From the NCBI GenBank assembly GCA_963579025.1, contig CAUZFZ010000013.1, forward strand, positions 44,423 through 108,422: DNA of 64,000 bases, given 5' to 3'. The notes under the pieces were generated by a model that was not told the DNA's origin, ran no database searches, and worked only from the letters and a program-made list of their open reading frames with translations. This document shows, piece after piece, positions 58,378 to 64,000 of this stretch. How positions within the stretch are numbered: position 1 is the stretch's first letter; each line of letters opens with the position of its first letter. The translations under genes were made by a program, and so were the position numbers. The DNA comes from CAUZFZ01 sp963579025 (lineage in GTDB: Bacteria; Planctomycetota; Planctomycetia; Planctomycetales; Planctomycetaceae).

Positions 58378-59238
58378 ATGCTGGTCGACAAAGTCAGGTT
58401 CGACGCCTCTTCAGGTCTGGCCATCAACATTCTCGTTCGCACTCGGGCGATGCTTGCACGCAAAGAACCCGTTGGTGCCGGTGAGTGGTTCGACCTGATT
58501 GAATTCTTGCTGTTCGACTCCATCGACGTAATGTTGTCGCTGGTCATTCATGAACCGCTGATTGTCCTGTCAGACGGGTGGCACTTTCCATACGTGGAAT
58601 GCACGTGCGTCGGCGACATCCCCACGATTGCCGAGTCCGCACACGGGGCCGCAACTGGAGAGATCGCGAAACTCAATGATCTGGCGCGTGACTACTGCCA
58701 ACGTGCTGGTATCGTGATCACTGCGAAGGTTGACATGGATGACGCTGAAAATCCTCGCATCGACTACGACGCGGCCCGGCCTGAACACCTCGCTGTATTC
58801 GCATCGCTGTTCGATGAGTCCCCGATCAACGACATCGAAATACGCCGACTCGTTGCCCGAATGAGAAACGAGCGGCTGCTTGTGATGGCGACTGAATACA
58901 AGCCTGATGTAATTGCAAGGATCTGGGGCAGACCGAATGATGGACCGATTGAACCGGACAAGTTTCGGTACGCTGAGACGACAATTGAAGGGCTCACCGC
59001 AATGCCTTTCCGATTAGTGCAATACCTTTGGTGTAAAACGCGCACTGCGTACTACGACGACGACCTGTCCCGCGCAATTTGGTGCGAAAATGGACGGGCG
59101 ACGCAGCAGGCGGTGGCCACTCACGCGAAACAGTTCAACACAAAATGCGAGGATGCAGATATTTCGCTCCGCATCAAATGCGACAAAGTAAAAGCCATCC
59201 TGATGGAGAAAAGTTCAGAAAATCATCCGCTGGCATAG
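58378..59238 (+). CDS. Element-encoded protein of unknown function
   Basis: 286 residues; GGGAA about 9 bases before the ATG. No catalytic motif recognised. The last 70 residues (PFRLVQYLWCKTRTAYYDDDLSRAIW...) have the pattern of winged-helix tails found in planctomycete element proteins, so DNA binding is possible. It lies between the integrase and the DUF1580 gene in the same direction. Confidence 0.65.
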   Translation: MLVDKVRFDASSGLAINILVRTRAMLARKEPVGAGEWFDLIEFLLFDSIDVMLSLVIHEPLIVLSDGWHFPYVECTCVGDIPTIAESAHGAATGEIAKLNDLARDYCQRAGIVITAKVDMDDAENPRIDYDAARPEHLAVFASLFDESPINDIEIRRLVARMRNERLLVMATEYKPDVIARIWGRPNDGPIEPDKFRYAETTIEGLTAMPFRLVQYLWCKTRTAYYDDDLSRAIWCENGRATQQAVATHAKQFNTKCEDADISLRIKCDKVKAILMEKSSENHPLA

Positions 59239-59240
59239 TT

Positions 59241-59271
59241 GCCAGCGCCCTGCCAGCGCCCTGCCAGCGCC
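59241..59271. repeat. 11-bp tandem repeat, 2.8 copies
   Basis: GCCAGCGCCCT twice then GCCAGCGCC, starting 2 bp after the stop codon of the preceding gene. Slippage-type array; it may act as an iteron-like or regulatory site. Confidence 0.7.
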
Positions 59272-59330
59272 ACTTGGTCTACTTCGGTCTGTTGCTTAAC
59301 CCTTCGTCAACAGGCTTATCGAGGTGACCC

Positions 59331-59621
59331 ATGATCGATCCGTTCCGCGAAACGATGATGCCGCTTGCTAAGGCGGCCCGCAGTATCCCAGGCCGGACAG
59401 TATCCCCGCAGAGCGTCTACCGCTGGATCTCTCATGGGATCGAAGGCGTAAAACTCGAAGCGCTAAATGTCGGCGGCCGGATGCAGACGTCACAGGAAGC
59501 ACTGGCCCGATTCTTTCACAGTGTGACCGAAGTGAAGCAGCGCAGTGCCACCGATCCGAATGAGGACACCGACCGCCCGGAACGCACTGAGCAGGCGCTT
59601 GAGGCTGCCGGGCTGCTGTAA
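59331..59621 (+). CDS. DUF1580 helix-turn-helix protein
   Basis: 96 residues with a strong site (GAGGTGA) before the ATG. The family pattern is clear: LAKAARSIPGRTVSPQSVYRWISHGIEGVKLEALNVGGRMQTSQEALARFF, a MerR/excisionase-like DNA-binding fold. DUF1580 proteins are common in planctomycete genomes, usually near integrases. In this context it is the best candidate for an excisionase/regulator (AlpA-like) of the element. Confidence 0.82.
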   Translation: MIDPFRETMMPLAKAARSIPGRTVSPQSVYRWISHGIEGVKLEALNVGGRMQTSQEALARFFHSVTEVKQRSATDPNEDTDRPERTEQALEAAGLL

Positions 59622-59713
59622 GCAAAGCTGAGCCGTCGGCCGACTCGTGATCGACCGGGGCTCAAGTGACTCTTCGCCGCACGCAACGCGGCTTCTAGAT
59701 ACGGAGACGAATC

Positions 59714-59998
59714 ATGGCCATCGAACCGGCCAAAGGCAATACGCAGCGCGACCCGGAGACATACGCAGAGCTGCGACAACGCCTGCTGCGGGATCCTGCT
59801 GGCGCAGTCGATATCCGACCGTCAGAAGCCGACCTCAAAGCAATGGGGCTACCTGCGGATTGGTGCCGACCGACAACCGAGACAACTCTGGAACAGTTTG
59901 TGGCTGGCTTCAATCGTCATCCTGGGCTGGCTGTTGAATTGCTCTGCGCGTGCTTCAGGGCGGTGCTGAATGCCTTAGACCAGGATGGCGATTCATGA
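59714..59998 (+). CDS. Small unknown protein, coupled to the replication gene
   Basis: 94 residues, no recognised family; an acidic N-terminal half and a hydrophobic tail-end helix (LAVELLCACFRAVLNAL). GGAG precedes the ATG. Its TGA overlaps the ATG of the replication gene (ATGA, 59995-59998), indicating a shared transcript and coupled translation. Confidence 0.6.
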   Translation: MAIEPAKGNTQRDPETYAELRQRLLRDPAGAVDIRPSEADLKAMGLPADWCRPTTETTLEQFVAGFNRHPGLAVELLCACFRAVLNALDQDGDS

Positions 59999-62121
59999 GC
60001 AGCCCGAAATACCCGCGCCGCGAATCGTTCTTTGCACATCGATTCGTGCGACTGCTCACGAAGACGGCAGCGGCTCAAGAGCTGGGGCCGGAAGTTGTCT
60101 GGCTGCTGACTGTCATCGCGCATCAGGAGGACGCGAAACGCTACAGCGGCGCGGTCACTTACTGGAACGAGCAACTGATGCCGCTCTGCGGGTTCCGGTC
60201 AAAGGGCCGGCTGATGCGGGCGCGGCAGTCAGCGGTGGATTCTGGCTGGCTGCATTATGAATCCGGTGGCCGCAATCAGGCGGGGCGGTACTGGTGTCTG
60301 ATTCCGGACGGGTTCGAGCAACTGCCGGACGGACCATGCGACGAATCCGACCCGTTCCAAAATCGAACGGCAAACGGTACGGATGAGACTCAAGAGTTCC
60401 AAAATCGAACGGCAAACGGAACTCAGACGGAACCAAAGCGGAACTCAGACGGAGCGCTTTCTACCCTTACCCTAGATCCTAGTCCTAAAGGGGGGACTAC
60501 GTCCCCGGGTCCCTCACTCTTTGACTCCATCAAAGAAGAATGGAACAAAGCCGGACTGAGGCAGTGTCGGACAATCTCTGAGACCCGAAGGCGGGTCATC
60601 AATGCACGGTCGAAGGATCCCGACTGGCTGGCTCACTGGCGGGAAGCTGTCTCACGGGCTGGTCAATCATCGTTCTGCCGTGGAAAGAATGACCGTGGGT
60701 GGACTGCGAACATCGCCTGGTTCCTGAAACCGGACACGGTCACGAAGTTGCTCGAAGGGAATTACGACGACCCGGCGAACGGGAAGCCGAGCGGCGACGC
60801 GGAAGCCTCGCGAGTCATGAGGGAGTACACCGCGCAAAACCTGGCCGAAAGCCGGGGGGGGGTGTCCATCATGAGCAGTCCAGGCGACGCACTTCGCATC
60901 CGCCAGGCATTTGCCGGTTGTGGTGACAAAGAGCTTATGGGTTCGATCTTGACGAGCGAATCGGCACTTGAGCAGGTCGCATCGATCATCGAACCGAAGC
61001 ACATCACGGACGATCGCGCCCGTATCGTCTACGAGGCCGCTCTTAAGCTCTGGAAGGCCGGCAAACCGGTTATGGCGGAAACGGTCTATCCGTTGGTCGT
61101 AGGGCAGGACGTCACTGATGACGACCTCATTGAATTGCTGGAATCTGTCCCGCATGGGCTCCATGCTGACTATCACGCGCGGCGGGTTCTAGATTCCTGG
61201 AAGAAACGCGAGTTCACTTACAGTGCGAAGCGTGCTCAAGAAGAGCTGACGGTCCCTGAATGCGACATCGACGAAATCATTCACTCGCACGTCCTGGAAC
61301 TGGAATCTCTCAGCAGCGGCGACGCTGAGTCTGACGGGCATATCGGCGACCATCTTTTGACGCTGGCCGATGAGCCAGAAACCGAGCAACTGCCGAGCGG
61401 CCTGGCTGACCTCGATGCTGTCCTCACTGGCGGTGGATTTGCACCGGGCCAAATGATCGCCATTGGTGCGCGGCCCTCTGTCGGGAAAACTGCCTTGTGT
61501 GCCGGGATCGCTCTGGCCGTGGCCGAACGTAATGTGCCTGCCCTGATTCTGAGTCTGGAGATGTCGGCCCGCGAAATGACCGAACGGTTTCTGAGACAGG
61601 CGGGACTGAAGAGCATCGCGGACACGGACGGAGTCAACCGGCTGTCGAATCATCCGCTCTACGTTCGCGAGGCCGGCGGGTGGACCATCGATAAAGTGGA
61701 GTGCCAGGCCCGCCGATACTCACGGCAGCATGGCGTGCGTCTGGTGCTGATCGACTATCTGTCACTCGTTCAACCTCGCGATCGGCGACAGGCGCGGCAT
61801 GAGCAGGTTGGCGACATCTCCCGTTCACTGAAGCGACTGGCCCTGCAATGCAATCTGGTTGTCATCGCCGCGCAGCAACTGAACCGAGATATCGAAAAGC
61901 GGGATTCCGGACGTCCCCGCATGTCTGACTTCCGGGACAGCGGCTCAATTGAGCAGGACGCCGACATTCTGATCGGTCTCGAACGACCGATCCGTCCTGA
62001 TGCGGGGGACATCACTCGGGGCGTGTTGCATGTGATGAAACAGCGGAACGGACCGACTGCCGAACTTGCCATCGGGTTTGACCCGCGACGGCAACACTTT
62101 CACACCGTCACGCAATGGTAG
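59995..62121 (+). CDS. Replication initiator-like / DnaB helicase fusion
   Basis: 708 residues. The N-terminal part (about 1-100) resembles a winged-helix replication-initiator domain (SFFAHRFVRLLTKTAAAQELG...AVDSGWLHYESGG), followed by a polar linker holding a direct repeat of FQNRTANGT. From about residue 300 it is a DnaB-type replicative helicase: N-terminal helical domain (KELMGSILTSESALEQVASII), then the RecA-like ATPase with Walker A GARPSVGKT (about 490), LSLEMSAREM, Walker B LVLIDYLSLV (about 585), and QQLNRDIEKR with the FRDSGSIEQDADI end. Nine consecutive G (60854-60862) lie at the junction, nine bases before an in-frame ATG at 60871, which could start a separate 417-residue helicase. 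Confidence 0.88.
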   Translation: MSSPKYPRRESFFAHRFVRLLTKTAAAQELGPEVVWLLTVIAHQEDAKRYSGAVTYWNEQLMPLCGFRSKGRLMRARQSAVDSGWLHYESGGRNQAGRYWCLIPDGFEQLPDGPCDESDPFQNRTANGTDETQEFQNRTANGTQTEPKRNSDGALSTLTLDPSPKGGTTSPGPSLFDSIKEEWNKAGLRQCRTISETRRRVINARSKDPDWLAHWREAVSRAGQSSFCRGKNDRGWTANIAWFLKPDTVTKLLEGNYDDPANGKPSGDAEASRVMREYTAQNLAESRGGVSIMSSPGDALRIRQAFAGCGDKELMGSILTSESALEQVASIIEPKHITDDRARIVYEAALKLWKAGKPVMAETVYPLVVGQDVTDDDLIELLESVPHGLHADYHARRVLDSWKKREFTYSAKRAQEELTVPECDIDEIIHSHVLELESLSSGDAESDGHIGDHLLTLADEPETEQLPSGLADLDAVLTGGGFAPGQMIAIGARPSVGKTALCAGIALAVAERNVPALILSLEMSAREMTERFLRQAGLKSIADTDGVNRLSNHPLYVREAGGWTIDKVECQARRYSRQHGVRLVLIDYLSLVQPRDRRQARHEQVGDISRSLKRLALQCNLVVIAAQQLNRDIEKRDSGRPRMSDFRDSGSIEQDADILIGLERPIRPDAGDITRGVLHVMKQRNGPTAELAIGFDPRRQHFHTVTQW
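60854..60862 (+). repeat. Homopolymer of nine G inside the replication gene
   Basis: A G9 tract at the boundary between the initiator-like and helicase regions. Loss or gain of one G would separate the two; the tract also resembles a ribosome binding site for ATG 60871. Confidence 0.9.
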
Positions 62122-62418
62122 TTTCCATCAACGATGGCGTTGGCGGCACATGCCACTAACGGGAATCGAAAACACGGATGGCAAATTGAATACTTCCCCT
62201 GAGCGGACACACGATTCCGTCTGAGTCTATCCACTGCCAAACGGACATCCGGTCGGACACGGCGGAAATCGACGCCAGAGGGTCACCCACACGGCACCGG
62301 GGGGTATTGCGGGTCCTTCCGGGTGGGGGCCACGGCGCGGAGTCCTTAGGATTGCACACTTTTTACGACTATCAACAAATCTGAAACCCATTCACCACCA
62401 AGCGATAGAGGCAGACAG
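62122..62418. other. Intergenic gap in the element
   Basis: 297 bp between the helicase and terminase-like genes. It contains G-rich hairpin-like sequence (around 62297-62335) and an AT-richer stretch just before the next gene. An origin or promoter could lie here, but no iterons are seen. Confidence 0.35.
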
Positions 62419-62928
62419 ATGATTCAGGATGATCAGTTCCTTGTGCGTTCTGTGGCCGACCTGGCAACGGCAATCGAAGTCAATCGCCGGACGGTTGCTG
62501 AGTGGAAGCAGCTTCCAGATTTCCCGGCCCGCGATGATCGGAAGTACCACGTCCTCGATGTCATGAGATGGCAACATCAAAGGGCACTGCACAGGACAGA
62601 ACACTCAAACGACGACAGGCGGAGGAAGACCGCTCAAGCGGAATTGGCCGAACTTGAATTGCAGGAACGTCGCGTGAAGTTCGAACAGCTAGAGGGCCGA
62701 CTATTCCGGCGAGATGCGGCACTGCGGTATGTGGCCACGGCGCTCACGGCCATGCGCGATGGATTCACGCAGCTTGAGGAAATCGTGCCCGTGCGTAGTG
62801 GTGTGCCTGAGCAGTATCAGGAGTCGCTGCGGGCGTTCCTGGCTGAGCAGGTGGATTCGGTGGGTGCGTCGATCGAATCCACGATTATCGCGGCCCAGGC
62901 TGAGATGGAGGCCGATGGGGCTGGCTAG
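62419..62928 (+). CDS. Terminase small subunit-like (Nu1-type) HTH protein
   Basis: 169 residues: an N-terminal DNA-binding helix-turn-helix (VADLATAIEVNRRTVAEWKQLPDFP), then a long charged helical region (DRRRKTAQAELAELELQERRVKFEQLEGRLFRRD), and a C-terminal helix bundle. This is the Nu1/TerS layout of phage packaging proteins, which mark DNA for the large terminase. No large terminase is present nearby, as expected in a satellite that redirects a helper phage. Other phage HTH proteins with coiled coils remain possible. Confidence 0.72.
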   Translation: MIQDDQFLVRSVADLATAIEVNRRTVAEWKQLPDFPARDDRKYHVLDVMRWQHQRALHRTEHSNDDRRRKTAQAELAELELQERRVKFEQLEGRLFRRDAALRYVATALTAMRDGFTQLEEIVPVRSGVPEQYQESLRAFLAEQVDSVGASIESTIIAAQAEMEADGAG

Positions 62929-62989
62929 TTGCCCATTGCCCCAAAAGGGCGTGTTGCTCAAGAAGTCGGCAGTTTGCCCAGGATGTCGG

Positions 62990-63229
62990 TCATTTTCTCC
63001 GCGACTTAACCTCGCGACGGATGACCTTCGTCGCCTGCCATACGCCCCATGGCAGAAGTCCTCCGTAAAAGAGGGCGAGCGGGATGGCGACTGTCCACGC
63101 GGTGTCCGGCAGGTCATCCTCGTCCATGAACAATGAGAGGACACCTAGGACAGCACCCACGAGGATCGGGCTCAGCATTGTCGTGATCCACCACACGAAT
63201 TCGAGTCTGTGTCGTAGCTCCTGCTTCAT
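62990..63229 (-). CDS. Small two-helix membrane protein
   Basis: 79 residues on the opposite strand, ATG 63229 (a GTG one codon upstream is also possible). Two hydrophobic segments, about 14-35 and 46-65 (VAIPLALFYGGLLPWGVW), then a basic tail (RREVKSRRK). Small membrane proteins at the ends of satellites and prophages can be exclusion or immunity factors; that role is speculation here. Confidence 0.55.
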   Translation of the reverse strand: MKQELRHRLEFVWWITTMLSPILVGAVLGVLSLFMDEDDLPDTAWTVAIPLALFYGGLLPWGVWQATKVIRREVKSRRK

Positions 63230-63232
63230 CAC

Positions 63233-63872
63233 TGGCCCCGCGAGCTAAAGAAAAGGGAGCAACCGCGACTCTGCTGCTCTGCACGCGAGGCTTTCCACGG
63301 CCTGTCAGACATCACAACAGCGCACACGGCGCTCCCCGGCTCAAATGGCGCAAGGAGTCCGTGGGCATTTCTGTCGCTGTCTGACACGGTTCGAGACGAC
63401 CGGCAAAACCGCCCCCTGCCCTAAAATCAGCGACTTACTGGGCAAAGCCCAACCGGCCGGGGTGAGCCTGAAACGCAGTGCATCCAAGCTACCCGACGCG
63501 AAGCGAGAAACAAACGATGCGAGCACTCAAGGCGAGCTGTCTGCTCTTTCTGGACATCGGCGATCGACTTCGCGTATCCGCCGGACAACGTCCCGGATGA
63601 CAGCGAGCCGAAGTCAGCGGTTGAAGAGCTGCGTCACGTGTTCTGGTTCAAGTGACGCAGCGTTGCCCGCGCGTCACAGGGCGGATGCATCCCGCCTCAT
63701 TCACTCAAGCGGAACTGGCCGAATTTACGCGCTTACTACACACTTTCGATCGGACGCATCGAAAAAACCCGAGAAACAGCGTATTGGAAAGAGAAGCATT
63801 GAGAACGGTGCCGATGTAGCTAAAGTGCTTGTTTACAGGGCTTTTGTTGCTCTTTCCGGTCTTCGGTTGCTT
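63233..63872. other. Right end of the element, coding-like fragments only
   Basis: 640 bp without a confident gene. A frame beginning at ATG 63345 stays open past attR to the window end but reads through the tRNA copy, so most of it is chance; its first 65 codons and a second-frame stretch ending at 63655 (IDFAYPPDNVPDDSEPK) look protein-like, as in a frameshifted remnant. CTCAAGCGGAACTGGCCGAA (63704-63723) nearly repeats part of the terminase-like gene (62633-62652). Confidence 0.35.
63685..63819 (+). CDS. Possible 44-residue ORF near attR
   Basis: ATG 63685 preceded by AGGGCGG. It encodes MHPASFTQAELAEFTRLLHT and ends with TAG at 63817; composition is plausible and partly shared with the terminase-like protein (QAELAE). 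It could be a remnant of a duplicated packaging gene or chance. Confidence 0.25.
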   Translation: MHPASFTQAELAEFTRLLHTFDRTHRKNPRNSVLEREALRTVPM

Positions 63873-63920
63873 CGGCTGTTAACCGCTAGGTCCTTGGTTC
63901 GAGTCCAAGCGGGGGAGCTT
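63873..63920 (+). repeat. attR: 48-bp direct repeat
   Basis: Identical to 56853-56900; the bases on both sides differ from those at attL, so the repeat limits are exactly 48 bp. Confidence 0.95.
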
Positions 63921-63938
63921 TTTCATCCACTTCGCGAA

Positions 63939-63985
63939 CCAACGGCGATTCTGTTAACGCAGAATCACCGTTGGAGCGTTTTGGT
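63939..63985 (+). terminator. Terminator downstream of attR
   Basis: CCAACGGCGATTCTG / CAGAATCACCGTTGG (one mismatch) with a 6-base loop, followed by a T-rich stretch. It is most simply the original terminator of the tRNA-Asn gene, displaced 7 kb by the insertion. Confidence 0.75.
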
Positions 63986-64000
63986 TTTCGAGCTGGCCGA

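Larger units (their letters stand above)
56853..63920. mobile_element. 7.0-kb integrative element, phage-satellite (PICI)-like
   Basis: A segment flanked by perfect 48-bp direct repeats, the left one inside tRNA-Asn. It contains, in order, a tyrosine integrase (frameshifted), an unknown protein with a C-terminal helix-turn-helix-like tail, a DUF1580 HTH protein, a small unknown gene, a replication-initiator/DnaB fusion, a terminase-small-subunit-like gene and a small membrane protein. Integrase plus small regulator plus replication module plus small terminase, without capsid, tail or large terminase, is the composition of phage-inducible chromosomal islands. The native downstream terminator of the tRNA now lies beyond the right repeat. 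Confidence 0.88.

Noticed and set aside
63341..63526. 61-codon minus-strand ORF near the right end of the element
   Set aside because: No ribosome site, no recognisable pattern, and it overlaps better coding-like sequence on the other strand.
56853..63920. Complete prophage
   Set aside because: No capsid, portal, tail, large terminase or lysis gene is visible in 7 kb.
56853..63920. Conjugative element (ICE)
   Set aside because: No relaxase, coupling protein or type IV secretion gene is present.
63345..64000. Open frame running from 63345 across attR to the window edge
   Set aside because: It reads straight through the tRNA-derived repeat and a terminator hairpin; only short parts look protein-like.

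Overview
The window reads as chromosome of a planctomycete (class Planctomycetia). The evidence is its mix of families typical of that group: a Tat-exported DUF1501 protein paired with a DUF1549/DUF1553 cytochrome-like protein, DUF1080, DUF1573, DUF1580, a thioredoxin/haem/copper-monooxygenase fusion, a planctomycete-style Ser/Thr kinase, a secreted cysteine-rich HEAT-like protein, and many short palindromic repeats between genes. GC is moderately high. No genus can be named from the sequence alone.

Layout. 1-4.6 kb: end of a giant secreted protein with glycine/aspartate-rich calcium-binding-type repeats. 4.7-13.7 kb: a short-chain dehydrogenase and two exported TPR proteins; the larger TPR gene is cut by a single in-frame TAG. 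13.8-22.8 kb: DUF1080 hydrolase-like protein, a small membrane protein, RmlC, a redox/copper protein, a methyltransferase preceded by nine copies of a 7-bp repeat, PheT without its usual tRNA-binding domain, and an MFS transporter. 23-25.8 kb: an OmpR-type two-component pair and an FHA protein. 26-32.7 kb: DUF1573 protein, four-haem lipoprotein, PQQ-type beta-propeller protein, a frameshifted XylR-type regulator, and an enolase-superfamily enzyme. 32.7-37.8 kb: a kinase-receiver-phosphatase fusion bracketed by two perfect 56-bp inverted copies of a palindromic repeat, then a frameshifted hybrid histidine kinase. 38.8-42.7 kb: cysteine-rich protein, DagK-like kinase, isochorismatase/ThuA fusion, small unknown gene.

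42.7-48.6 kb holds the most unusual unit: a two-gene, translationally coupled operon. The first gene encodes about 1,621 residues combining WD40 repeats, a Rab/Roc-like GTPase, a zinc ribbon, a TIR domain, an effector-associated-type module and an OLD/PtuA-type ATPase. The second encodes an HNH nuclease of the PtuB/retron-HNH type. I read it as a candidate anti-phage system that merges a STAND/Roc-TIR style sensor with a Septu-like ATPase-nuclease pair.

49-56.7 kb: a planctomycete DUF1549/DUF1501/WD40 gene set, a sodium/solute symporter, and a STAS/RsbW-type partner-switching pair that could work with the RsbU-type phosphatase domain encoded at 32.9 kb. 56.8-63.9 kb: a 7.0-kb integrated element in tRNA-Asn(GTT), bounded by perfect 48-bp direct repeats. 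It carries a tyrosine integrase (frameshifted), a DUF1580 HTH protein, a replication-initiator/DnaB helicase fusion with a run of nine G, and a terminase-small-subunit-like protein, but no capsid or large terminase gene. That composition resembles a phage satellite (PICI-like). Four interrupted genes in 64 kb raise the question of sequencing error versus real decay.
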